A stretch of 11,614 nucleotides of DNA from Legionella genomosp. 1 (GTDB lineage Bacteria > Pseudomonadota > Gammaproteobacteria > Legionellales > Legionellaceae): the NCBI GenBank assembly GCA_945862275.1, contig CAMAYA010000016.1, forward strand, positions 1-11,614. The letters are read 5' to 3'. Under the pieces are notes generated by a model. The model had not been told where the DNA came from. It was given only the letters and a program-made list of their open reading frames with translations, and did no database searches. Both the position numbers and the translations under genes were made by a program. Numbering within the stretch: position 1 is the stretch's first letter; every line of letters begins with the position of its first letter. Shown in pieces: positions 1 to 6,557 of the stretch.

Positions 1-470
1 ACCCAATTTAACATCGTCTTAATGCGGACTGCGATGGAACTTCAAGGAACACTGTTTTTGTCCAAACCAATCCGTTTAGGCGCGATTTACCACAATATAA
101 CAACAAAATACAATTTAAATTGATACACCCCACCGATGATATTCGTCTCATCACGCGCATAGCCCGACGCTGTCTCAGAAAACTCTACAAATCCGGTTTT
201 CACTACAAAAAGGTAGGCGTTTGTTTAGAGGATTTAACTCAAAGCCATGACCAACAGCTGGATTTGTTCCATCAGTCAACCGAGGCAACCTTGCAAAAAA
301 CAGCGGATTTAATGAATGCATTGGATGGCATTAATCGAAAGTTTGGACGCCATACGATTAAGCTGGCCGCGGAAGGATTTATTAAACCATGGGCCATGCG
401 GGCCGACATGCAATCCCCCCACTACACCACCCGTTGGTCGGATTTACCAACGATTAAAAATGGGATGTGA
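1..470 (+). pseudogene. umuC: Broken 3' fragment of a umuC-type Y-family DNA polymerase gene
   Basis: UmuC is the catalytic subunit of the SOS-induced translesion DNA polymerase V. Seen: the frame ending with TGA at 468-470 reads TVFVQTNPFR (about 51-80), a typical UmuC little-finger strand. It ends with WAMRADMQSPHYTTRWSDLP, the conserved C-terminal DUF4113-type tail of UmuC. Homology runs upstream of the only usable in-frame start (TTG at 120), and the same frame has a TAA at 9-11, so about 145 residues at most can be read. UmuC is normally about 420 residues. Just upstream, frame 1 reads RTAMELQ (28-45), which resembles the RAAEKLR motif expected immediately before. This suggests a frameshift or small deletion near 43-48. 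Inference: a decayed gene rather than one merely cut by the window. A sequencing error near position 45 cannot be excluded. Family identity is more certain than the pseudogene status. Confidence 0.66.
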
Positions 471-471
471 G

Positions 472-615
472 CTAAGAAATAGCAGCCATATCCTGGCTTA
501 ACGTATCAAGAAAAAAATCCAGATCAGTTCGGCATCGTTTACTGTTGGGTTCTTCAACAACCAGGGTCGTGAATGGTTGTGAAAACAGACCATGCATATG
601 AAGGCCTCCGTTTAC
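472..615 (-). other. Short unrecognised reverse-strand open fragment in the umuC-feoC gap
   Basis: The 471-713 interval between the umuC remnant and feoC has no convincing gene. On the reverse strand one frame is open from 615 to a TAG at 472-474 (about 47 codons, possible ATG at 595-597). It reads protein-like text including LFSQPFTTLVVEEPNSKR and TDLDFFLDTLSQDM. The same frame upstream is interrupted by TGA at 616-618 and again near 646-648. There is no obvious ribosome binding site. It could be the 3' end of a decayed gene converging on umuC, or chance. I do not recognise the family. No tRNA or clear Rho-independent terminator was seen in this gap. Confidence 0.25.
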
Positions 616-713
616 TCACGAATGTTTGTAACACCACGCGATACCTCATGGTGGAATGGTACAGAATACTATTATTGTTGTCCGTCGAAGTGATACCGGC
701 AAACGATTCTGAT

Positions 714-956
714 CTAAAGCCCAATTGCAGAAGGAGATGTCCGACACACCTGATAAAAAACCGGGGTACTGGTTTTGCACCCCTTGCACGCGCTCGCACA
801 TGCCACCTTTTCGTGACAGCGCTCAATCACCCCTTTTCGAACCCAAATATCCAGCATCGGTTGCAAGGCCTGTTCGTCCACATGAAATTCGCGGGCCATC
901 TGTTGCGTGCTGGCGACTTGTGACTGCCGTATAAAATCACGTATTTGCAATAACAT
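714..956 (-). CDS. feoC: FeoC, small winged-helix cysteine-rich protein of the Feo iron system
   Basis: 80 residues. FeoC proteins are cytosolic partners of FeoB, thought to regulate feo expression or to modulate FeoB stability and activity. Seen: the N-terminal half (residues 1-45) has the winged-helix pattern of the family (LLQIRDFIRQSQVAST, then a second helix and WVRKGVIER). It is followed by the wing cysteine cluster C47, C53, C57, C60, spaced C-x5-C-x3-C-x2-C, with a further C71. Characterised FeoC proteins bind an iron-sulfur cluster through four cysteines in this loop, so cluster binding is a reasonable inference. The ATG at 956 lies inside the end of feoB (20-bp overlap, different frame) and is preceded by GGAGG about five bases upstream, which settles the start and points to translational coupling. 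Last gene of the feoABC operon. No clear terminator follows it. Confidence 0.85.
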   Translation of the reverse strand: MLLQIRDFIRQSQVASTQQMAREFHVDEQALQPMLDIWVRKGVIERCHEKVACASACKGCKTSTPVFYQVCRTSPSAIGL

Positions 957-3180
957 GGCGCCCTCCAGGCAATGCGGTTTGCATGCGAATCAAAGCAACC
1001 GCACCCCCTACACAACAGACCACACTCAACAAGTACGCCACGGTTTGCCGTGGGTGGGCTACCAACGTGGCCAATTGATAAAATGAAACCGCTGTTACAT
1101 AAGCGACCATCAGCGACCACCCGATTGAAAACCACATCAATCGACGGCTGGCCTCTTGGCGAATAGCCGCCATGGTGGAGATGCACGGAATATACAATAG
1201 AATAAACAGCAAATAAGCGTAGGCACCCGCTTTCCCATCAAAGTGCTGGTACATGATGCCATACACCGATTGTGAACTCCCCTCCATTGCAGCGTTCGCA
1301 TGCAATGGATTCTGAAACGCATCGCCTAAATGCGCCAAATTTTCTGGAATCGACCACACGGCTCTTTGCAATTCCCCAATAAAATCAATACTTGCAGGCA
1401 CGGCTTGAGTCAAATGCCCCATCTGCGCGTACAACGTGTTTAAGGAACCCACCACCACTTCTTTGGCTAACGTGCCAGTCAACAATCCAACCGTTGCAGG
1501 CCAGTTGTCTGGATGCAAGCCCATGGGCGCAAAAATAGGGGTCAGTGACTGTCCCAGCCAGGATAAAATAGATACACTACTGGCATTGCTTACGCTCAGA
1601 CCACCTTGAAGCGTGATGGCATTCAAACCACCCAGAATGACACACACCGGAATGATAAATCGGCCTGCGCGAGTAACAAAAGAGCGTAAACGCCGAGCGG
1701 TTTCTTTCGCCAAACGACTAAACGATGGTCGGTGATAAGCCGGCAACTCAAGTATTAAAGGCGATGTTGGTCCGCGCAACACGGTTTTTCTCAACAAGAA
1801 TCCGGTGAGCACCGCCATCAGGATGCCCACTAAATACAACGAGAACACCACGTTTTGCCCACCGGTGGGGAAAAATGCCGCCACAAACACGGCATAGATG
1901 GCTAAACGCGCGCTGCATGACATGAACGGGCTCATGAGCACGGTCAGCAGCCGGTCACGCTCAGAATCCAACGTGCGGGCCGCCATGATGGCTGGCACAT
2001 GGCATCCAAACCCTACAATCATGGGCACAAACGACTTGCCCGGCAAGCCCAGCATGCGCATGACCTTGTCCACCACAAAGGCCGCACGTGCCATGGAGCC
2101 GGAAGCTTCGAGCAAAGATAAAAAGAAATACATCGAAGCCATCACGGGAATAAAAGTGAGCGTAGTATTGATTCCTTTCCCAATGCCATTGGCACACAAG
2201 GCAATCACCCACGCAGGTGCGTGCACCTGTTGCAAAACCCAGGCAACGCCTTGTACAAAAATCGTGTCGGTCGTGATGTTAAAGAAATCTTGGAACGCGC
2301 CCCCGACATTAATCGCCAAGAAAAACATCAAATACATCATGGCAAAAAAGATGGGCAATGCCCACACCCGGTGCAACACAATGCGATCCAACTTGGCTGT
2401 GATGTGTTCGCTGGCATCCGTACGCTTATGTTGCACACGGGTAACCACAAGGTTCACGGCTTGATAGCGCGCGTCAGCCATCAAAATGTCCATAGACAGC
2501 TCTGATTGGTCGTCTATGTGGCAGTCCAACCCATGCGTTAACACGGTATCCCCTTCCAGTATCCGGCGCGCCAAATAGGGCACGCGTGACGAAGGTTCGC
2601 CGCTTGACAAGAGCTGTTGTTCGAGACTCGCTAATGCACTCTCTATGGAAGGCGGCAGAGCCATCACCAGCGGCGGGCTCACCGGTGGCAATGCACAAAT
2701 CGCCTGTTTTAAATCAAGCAGCCCTACTTGCTGGTGGGCTTGCAACATCACAACCGGGCATTGCAATTCGGCAGACAATGCGAGTGCATCAATGGCAATG
2801 CCCCGCTGCTGAGCGATGTCCGTCATATTAATGGCAACAATTACGGGCTTGCCCAACTCCAATAATTGACTGGTCAAATACAAGTGTCGTTCCAAATGAC
2901 AGGCATCGACCACGTTGATCATCAGATCTGCGTCACTTTCTGCCACCGCAAGGGCTGCGATTTGCGCGTCTTGACTGGAGTCGTCAAGCGTAGACACCAA
3001 CGAATAAACCCCCGGCAAATCCGTGATTTGAATGGATTGCGCATGGATCTTAAACGTGCCTGTTTTTTTCTCAACCGTGACGCCAGGCCAATTGCCGACC
3101 TGTTGATTTTCGCCGGTTAACGCATTAAATAGCGTGGTCTTCCCGCAATTCGGATTCCCCACCAACATCACATGTGTCAT
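937..3180 (-). CDS. feoB: FeoB, ferrous iron transporter with N-terminal G domain
   Basis: 747 residues, close to the usual 750-780. FeoB is the inner-membrane Fe(II) permease. Its cytosolic G-protein domain controls transport. Seen: G1 GNPNCGKTT (8-16), switch I NWPGVT (30-35), G3 DLPG (54-57) and G4 NMTD (118-121). A helical guanine-dissociation-inhibitor-like spacer runs to about 265. A long series of hydrophobic membrane segments starts at VWALPIFFAMMYLMFFLAI and contains the gate-type stretches GKSFVPMIVGFGCHVPAI and TGTLAKEVVVGSLNTLYAQM. Start choice: an in-frame ATG at 3192 exists, but the ATG at 3180 overlaps the feoA stop as ATGA and has a GGGAG ribosome site, so it is preferred. The 3' end overlaps feoC by 20 bp. 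Expression is probably iron-repressed through the operator upstream of feoA. All key G motifs are intact. Confidence 0.96.
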   Translation of the reverse strand: MTHVMLVGNPNCGKTTLFNALTGENQQVGNWPGVTVEKKTGTFKIHAQSIQITDLPGVYSLVSTLDDSSQDAQIAALAVAESDADLMINVVDACHLERHLYLTSQLLELGKPVIVAINMTDIAQQRGIAIDALALSAELQCPVVMLQAHQQVGLLDLKQAICALPPVSPPLVMALPPSIESALASLEQQLLSSGEPSSRVPYLARRILEGDTVLTHGLDCHIDDQSELSMDILMADARYQAVNLVVTRVQHKRTDASEHITAKLDRIVLHRVWALPIFFAMMYLMFFLAINVGGAFQDFFNITTDTIFVQGVAWVLQQVHAPAWVIALCANGIGKGINTTLTFIPVMASMYFFLSLLEASGSMARAAFVVDKVMRMLGLPGKSFVPMIVGFGCHVPAIMAARTLDSERDRLLTVLMSPFMSCSARLAIYAVFVAAFFPTGGQNVVFSLYLVGILMAVLTGFLLRKTVLRGPTSPLILELPAYHRPSFSRLAKETARRLRSFVTRAGRFIIPVCVILGGLNAITLQGGLSVSNASSVSILSWLGQSLTPIFAPMGLHPDNWPATVGLLTGTLAKEVVVGSLNTLYAQMGHLTQAVPASIDFIGELQRAVWSIPENLAHLGDAFQNPLHANAAMEGSSQSVYGIMYQHFDGKAGAYAYLLFILLYIPCISTMAAIRQEASRRLMWFSIGWSLMVAYVTAVSFYQLATLVAHPRQTVAYLLSVVCCVGGAVALIRMQTALPGGRHVIANT

Positions 3181-3407
3181 GCACGCTCCCATTGCAAATA
3201 GCGAGCCTCATCGAGTCGTAAGGTCAGCGATGTGCCCCGCACGTCAACCTGCACGGGGCAACCGAGTGGAGCCACCCGAACAACATGAATTTCCACGCCG
3301 CGGGTCACGCCTAAAGACAATAGCCTCCGGCGATACGACACATCCGTTTGGCCAAAATCGACCAACCGTGCGCGATCACCTGGAATCAAATCGGTCAAGG
3401 TTACCAT
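3177..3407 (-). CDS. feoA: FeoA, SH3-like accessory protein of ferrous iron uptake
   Basis: 76 residues, normal for FeoA. FeoA is a small cytosolic protein with an SH3-like beta barrel needed for full activity of FeoB. Seen: the N-terminal TLTDLIPGDRARLVDF, then the hallmark RRRLLSLGVTRGVEI followed by VAPLGCPVQVDVRGTSLTLR, and a helix ending in RLDEA, matching the FeoA core from start to end. Start choice: GTG at 3413 and ATG at 3407 are both in frame. An AGG ribosome site at 3414-3416 is correctly spaced only for the ATG at 3407. The stop overlaps the feoB start as ATGA. First gene of the reverse-strand feoABC operon, directly behind a Fur-type operator. Confidence 0.93.
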   Translation of the reverse strand: MVTLTDLIPGDRARLVDFGQTDVSYRRRLLSLGVTRGVEIHVVRVAPLGCPVQVDVRGTSLTLRLDEARYLQWERA

Positions 3408-3437
3408 GCTCACCTAAGTATCAATGGTAAAAAATTC

Positions 3438-3486
3438 AGTATAACACAAATGCTATCGAGAATCATTCGCATATGCGAATCTTCTC
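3438..3486 (-). promoter_or_regulatory. feoABC promoter with Fur-type operator
   Basis: Seen: on the reverse strand TATACT at 3443-3438 is preceded by TGT, giving an extended -10 box about 35 bases upstream of the feoA start. Immediately upstream of it lies a perfect 16-bp palindrome ATTCGCATATGCGAAT (3465-3480) flanked by GAGAATC on the left and CTTCTC on the right (3458-3486). The forward-strand text GAGAATCATTCGCAT closely resembles Fur boxes of the form GAGAATCATTCTCAT. The palindrome covers the -35 region, as expected for a site that blocks RNA polymerase. Inference: Fur with Fe(II) represses feoABC when iron is plentiful. Feo operons in gammaproteobacteria are classic Fur targets. Confidence 0.7.
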
Positions 3487-3496
3487 TGTTATCTAT

Positions 3497-3780
3497 TCAA
3501 AGGAGATTCATAATTGAAATAATTCCGAATGCGATCCAGTACGAACAAGCCTCAAATGATGGATACGATTTACCACCATCCTGCTCTAACTCATTGATTG
3601 CTGCTCGAGTAACTCGATTAGGCGTCCTTATTTAAACGGAAGGCCTTTTCTCATGACAATTTGCGCATACAATGCATTGATTGCCTGGGATGCCGTAATG
3701 CCAATTTTTTTTAAGATAGCATCGCCCATCTCTTTTAATTCAGGCTCTATTCTGGCCTGAACAGTCGTTGCTCTAGTCAT
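3497..3780 (-). pseudogene. dinJ: Frameshifted DinJ/RelB-type antitoxin, orphan
   Basis: DinJ/RelB antitoxins bind and neutralise an mRNA-cleaving RelE/YafQ-type toxin and repress their own promoter through an N-terminal ribbon-helix-helix. Seen: from the ATG at 3780 the frame reads TTVQARIEPELKEMGDAIL, then GITASQAINALYAQIV and KGLPF, a typical DinJ N-terminus. It stops at 3628-3630 after only 50 residues. The following frame, read from 3631, continues with PNRVTRAAINELEQDGGKSY and PSFEA (to about 3550), the normal DinJ C-terminal half. Loss of one A from the run at 3631-3633 would explain the break. After PSFEA the text no longer looks like the family and runs to TGA at 3497-3499. No toxin gene follows, because feoA's promoter starts there. 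An extended start at 3888 is rejected because homology begins at 3780. Likely a decayed toxin-antitoxin module. Confidence 0.72.
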
Positions 3781-3804
3781 TACGCAACTCACTAAAAGTA
3801 ATTT

Positions 3805-3832
3805 ATTATACATACTATGTTGTAGTTGAAAA
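3805..3832 (-). promoter_or_regulatory. Possible promoter of the dinJ remnant
   Basis: Reverse strand: TATAAT at 3810-3805 with TTTTCA at 3832-3827, a 16-base spacer. It lies about 25 bases before the antitoxin start at 3780. The -10 is a consensus match and the -35 is moderate. The promoter is assigned by position only. Confidence 0.35.
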
Positions 3833-3839
3833 GTTAAGC

Positions 3840-3860
3840 CACGATCAGCCCTGAATCGTG
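3840..3860 (-). terminator. Weak stem-loop after zapE
   Basis: CACGAT (3840-3845) and ATCGTG (3855-3860) form a 6-bp stem with a 9-base loop just downstream of the zapE stop on the reverse strand. Only a poor T tract follows, so it is at best a weak terminator. Confidence 0.2.
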
Positions 3861-3884
3861 CATCACTAAACAGGGTACGATCAA

Positions 3885-4958
3885 TCAAAAATGACTCAAA
3901 TCTCGATGTGCATGTCTTGCTAAATAATCCAGCGACTGCATTTCCTCTAATCGACTAACCGTACGCTGAAATGACTTCAATAACGGACCCTCCAAATACA
4001 AACCGGTCGCCGGCACCGCTGCCGATACAACCAAACGAATACCGCGGTCATACATCACGTCAATCAAGTGAATCAGCAGCAAGACGCGTCCCGTGTCATC
4101 TCGAGACAGTGCCGGAATGCCACTCAAAAATACCGTGTCAAACCGATCAGCTAACTCCAAATAATCCAGTTGGCAACGAGGAACATTGCACAGCACGTCA
4201 AACGTGAACCAGACTGCGCGCTCACTGCATTGAACGCATCGAATCAAACGGTGTTGAACTGTTAAATCTACGCCTGGATGGGACGCTTGGCCCAACGCAT
4301 TGAATTGTTCGGTTAAGGCGTCCTCGGAGGCCTGATTTAATGGGGTTAAATAGGCCTGAGCCAACGGCATGCGTCCCCGGCGGTAATCATGATCTTCGGT
4401 TAATATCACAGATTGGCAATGTGCATTTAACAATGCAATCGCTGGCATGAACCGCTCGCGTTGCACGCCTTTCCAATACAAATCATCCGGCGCGGTGTTA
4501 GCGGCCGCTACCAGCACGATATCATGCTGAAACAAGGCTTGTAATAATTCGGCGAGTAGCATTGCATCAGCCACATCATGGACCAAAAATTCATCCAAAC
4601 ACAGCAGGCGCGTTGTTTTTGCAAGATCGGCCGCAATGCGCCGCACCGGGTTTTTCTGTCCCTGCAAGCGGCGCAATTGTGCATCAATTTCTTGCATGAA
4701 TTGATGAAAATGAAATCGTTTTTTATTCTGAATCGAGAGGCCCTCGTAAAACAAATCCACTAAATACGTTTTTCCCACGCCAACAGGACCATATAAATAC
4801 AAGCCCATCACGGTTTTTTTTGCACCCCACCAAGACCGTTTTGGTCGGGTTAATTCCTCAGACACGCGTTGCAACTCGCCTAACACCTTTCGCTGCAACG
4901 GATCATCATTGATTTCACCTCGCGCCACCGCGGCATCATAATCTGCAATCAACACCAT
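3885..4958 (-). CDS. zapE: ZapE, AFG1-family cell-division ATPase
   Basis: 357 residues, typical for ZapE/AFG1-like ATPases. ZapE is a cytosolic ATPase that joins the Z-ring late in division and affects FtsZ polymer stability. Seen: an N-terminal region with DPLQRKVLGELQRV, then GLYLYGPVGVGKT with the Walker A at 57-64, RFHFHQFM (81-88), Walker B LLCLDEF (118-124), DVADAMLL (128-135), a sensor region with ANTAPDDLY (153-161) and QRERFMPAI (166-174). The C-terminus ends in the family-like pattern SRLEEMQSLDYLA. The sensor reads AAANTAP where many relatives have SN-xx-P, a mild variation. Start: an upstream TTG at 4985 is open, but the ATG at 4958 overlaps the previous gene's stop as TGATG and has an AGGTGG ribosome site, so it is chosen. 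Second gene of a two-gene operon with the hydrolase at 4958-5614. Confidence 0.92.
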   Translation of the reverse strand: MVLIADYDAAVARGEINDDPLQRKVLGELQRVSEELTRPKRSWWGAKKTVMGLYLYGPVGVGKTYLVDLFYEGLSIQNKKRFHFHQFMQEIDAQLRRLQGQKNPVRRIAADLAKTTRLLCLDEFLVHDVADAMLLAELLQALFQHDIVLVAAANTAPDDLYWKGVQRERFMPAIALLNAHCQSVILTEDHDYRRGRMPLAQAYLTPLNQASEDALTEQFNALGQASHPGVDLTVQHRLIRCVQCSERAVWFTFDVLCNVPRCQLDYLELADRFDTVFLSGIPALSRDDTGRVLLLIHLIDVMYDRGIRLVVSAAVPATGLYLEGPLLKSFQRTVSRLEEMQSLDYLARHAHRDLSHF

Positions 4959-5614
4959 CAGACATCCACCTGCGTGCGAACCCAATCCATCAATTGCTCT
5001 TTTAAGGGAATGAGTTTTCCATGAAAAAAATGGCTTGTGTCTGGAAACTGAATGAGTGCAAGCGCCGGCGATCGTGCGATAAAATCCAACACCAACGGTA
5101 ACGGCACCACCTCATCCACCTCTCCTTGCAGCACTAGCCACGGCTCAGGCTCTGATTCAAATCCGGTGTAATCAAAATGATGCACAGGCGGCGCCACGGT
5201 AATCAACATCACATGCGGATGCTGTGCCGCCGCGCGATAGGCAACATACGAACCAAATGAAAAGCCTGTAAATAACACGCTCGTGTCAGGCCGCTCACTG
5301 ACCCATTGACGCGCCAACAACAACATGTCTTCGGCCTCGCCCACACCGGCATCATATACTCCAGCAGACTGCCCTACCCCGCGAAAATTAAACCGCAAAC
5401 TGGCAATGCCCAACGCGCTAAATGCCCGCATCATGGTCGTTACCACTTTATTATTCATCGTGCCCCCTTGCAGGGAGTGTGGGTGACCGATGATGGCGAT
5501 AAAATGCGGGTTTGCATCCGCAGGCACCGACAGCGCGACCTCTAAGGGGCCGACTAATCCCGGAAAAAGAAAGGTGTGCTCGCCGAGTTGATTGAATGGT
5601 TTTGTTAGCTGCAT
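4958..5614 (-). CDS. Small alpha/beta hydrolase (COG2945-like)
   Basis: 218 residues, matching the short COG2945-type serine hydrolases, whose physiological substrates are mostly unknown. Seen: an early IIGHPHSLQGGTMNNKVV (41-58) giving the HPH oxyanion region, RFNFRGVGQS (74-83), the nucleophile elbow GFSFGS (117-122, Ser119), the acid in GEVDEVVP (Asp167) and the histidine in TSHFFHGKL (His195). This is a complete catalytic triad. No signal peptide or membrane segment is evident, so it is cytosolic. It is translationally coupled to zapE (TGATG at 4956-4960), the same strand order in which this hydrolase and zapE are expected to be co-transcribed. No Shine-Dalgarno sequence is visible before the ATG at 5614, and the leader from the mapped -10 would be only about 25 bases. 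The enzyme activity class is secure but the substrate is unknown. Confidence 0.85.
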   Translation of the reverse strand: MQLTKPFNQLGEHTFLFPGLVGPLEVALSVPADANPHFIAIIGHPHSLQGGTMNNKVVTTMMRAFSALGIASLRFNFRGVGQSAGVYDAGVGEAEDMLLLARQWVSERPDTSVLFTGFSFGSYVAYRAAAQHPHVMLITVAPPVHHFDYTGFESEPEPWLVLQGEVDEVVPLPLVLDFIARSPALALIQFPDTSHFFHGKLIPLKEQLMDWVRTQVDV

Positions 5615-5625
5615 AAAAAAATTCT

Positions 5626-5656
5626 ATGGTTTAGGAGTTGGAAACCATTATATAAT
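5626..5656. promoter_or_regulatory. Divergent promoter core with shared palindromic -10 and inverted repeat
   Basis: Seen: ATTATATAAT (5647-5656) is a perfect palindrome. It supplies TATAAT at 5651-5656 for panB (forward) and TATAAT at 5652-5647 for the hydrolase-zapE operon (reverse). Beside it, ATGGTTT (5626-5632) and AAACCAT (5642-5648) form a perfect 7-bp inverted repeat with a 9-base spacer, covering the start of the reverse transcript. The -35 elements are weak for both directions. The inverted repeat could be an operator. No regulator can be named. Confidence 0.5.
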
Positions 5657-5666
5657 AAAACAGTAG

Positions 5667-5700
5667 TGCGCATCGACTCCAACCGAAGGAGCGGTGACGT
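5667..5700 (+). promoter_or_regulatory. Hairpin at the 5' end of the panBC mRNA
   Basis: CATCG (5671-5675), a bulged A, and CTCC (5677-5680) pair with GGAG (5688-5691) and CGGTG (5692-5696, one G-U pair) around the loop AACCGAA. Two or three further pairs across a bulge extend the stem to 5668 and 5700. With the -10 at 5651-5656 transcription would begin near 5663, placing the hairpin at the extreme 5' end of the RNA, about 40 bases before the panB start. It is followed by T-rich sequence, but too far away and too interrupted for a normal terminator. It may be a stabilising or regulatory leader. It matches no riboswitch I can name. Confidence 0.45.
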
Positions 5701-5735
5701 TTCATTTTAATTTATTTTTTTGGAGGACTTGATCC

Positions 5736-6548
5736 ATGAGACAAGTACCCGAGGCTGCCATGAAATTCAATGATTTCAAACGTAAAAAAGAACAACAATC
5801 AAAAATCAGCATGCTAACCTGTTATGACTACCCATCCGCCTGCATGATTTCAGAATCCAACATCGATTGCGTACTGGTGGGCGATTCCGTCGCCATGGCC
5901 GTGCACGGCCACGACAGCACGATCATGGCCACTCTCGAGATGATGTGCCTGCATACTGCCGCGGTTTCACGCGGGCTTAAAGGTCGGTTTTTAATCAGTG
6001 ACTTGCCCTTTCTCTGCCATCGAGAATCCATTGCCAACACAATACAGAACGTCAAGCCGCTGCTACAAGCCGGCGCGCAGGCCATTAAAATCGAAGGCGG
6101 CGACAGGGACGCCTGCCAAACCATCGCGTACTTGGTCACTGCAGGCGTCCCTGTCATGGGACACATTGGGCTCACCCCACAATCTGTTTTGCAATTGGGT
6201 GGATATCGCATTCAAGGTCGTGCAGAAGAAGAGGCGGCGGCCCTCATTCAACAGGCAAAAAATTTAGAGGCCGCAGGCTGCTTCGCATTGGTCATTGAAT
6301 GCGTCCCTGCAACCGTTGCCAAGGCCATCACAAACGCATTAAGCATCCCCACCATTGGGATTGGTGCTGGCGTTGAAACCGATGGGCAAGTGTTGGTCTG
6401 GCATGACATGCTCGGGTTGCAAACCGAATTTAAACCCCGCTTTGTCAAATCGTTTGCAGACGGCAAAACAGTGCTGCTCGCAGGCATCAACGCCTTTGCA
6501 GATGACGTTCATCGCGCTCATTTTCCAACAGCAGATCACGCCTTCTAA
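5736..6548 (+). CDS. panB: PanB, ketopantoate hydroxymethyltransferase
   Basis: 270 residues, normal length. PanB transfers a hydroxymethyl group from 5,10-methylenetetrahydrofolate to 2-oxoisovalerate to make ketopantoate, the first committed step of pantothenate synthesis in the cytosol. Seen: MLTCYDYPSA (26-35), VGDSVAM (48-54), GHDST (58-62), HTAAVSRG (73-80), SDLPF (88-92), IKIEGGD (117-123), GHIGLTPQS (142-150), IECVP (187-191), IGIGAG (207-212) and WHDMLG (222-227). By analogy with the E. coli enzyme, Asp50, Asp89 and Glu120 should bind the metal and Glu188 should be the catalytic base. Start: ATG at 5736 has a strong GGAGG at 5722-5726. An internal ATG at 5760 is possible, and homology proper begins there, so the first eight residues are uncertain. 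First gene of panBC, 9 bp before panC. Confidence 0.95.
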   Translation: MRQVPEAAMKFNDFKRKKEQQSKISMLTCYDYPSACMISESNIDCVLVGDSVAMAVHGHDSTIMATLEMMCLHTAAVSRGLKGRFLISDLPFLCHRESIANTIQNVKPLLQAGAQAIKIEGGDRDACQTIAYLVTAGVPVMGHIGLTPQSVLQLGGYRIQGRAEEEAAALIQQAKNLEAAGCFALVIECVPATVAKAITNALSIPTIGIGAGVETDGQVLVWHDMLGLQTEFKPRFVKSFADGKTVLLAGINAFADDVHRAHFPTADHAF

Positions 6549-6557
6549 GGAACCCTC

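Noticed and set aside
554..923. Overlapping ORFs on both strands around the feoC end
   Set aside because: The feoC frame carries clear family motifs. The others are shadows or cover non-conserved spacer.
1898..2464. 188-codon forward ORF inside feoB
   Set aside because: It is antisense to the conserved membrane domain of FeoB. Its composition is a shadow of that gene and it has no ribosome site or recognisable motif.
3348..3635. 95-codon forward ORF across the feo promoter
   Set aside because: It is antisense to feoA, the Fur operator and the dinJ remnant, and shows no family motif.
3781..3888. N-terminal extension of the antitoxin from 3888
   Set aside because: The extra 36 residues have no DinJ similarity and cover the likely promoter. 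Homology starts at the ATG at 3780.
4959..4985. Longer ZapE start at TTG 4985
   Set aside because: The ATG at 4958 has a good ribosome site and the TGATG coupling.
5671..5696. Glycine-riboswitch-like string ACCGAAGGAG in the panB leader
   Set aside because: Only a short string matches. The rest of the glycine aptamer architecture is absent and the downstream genes do not fit.
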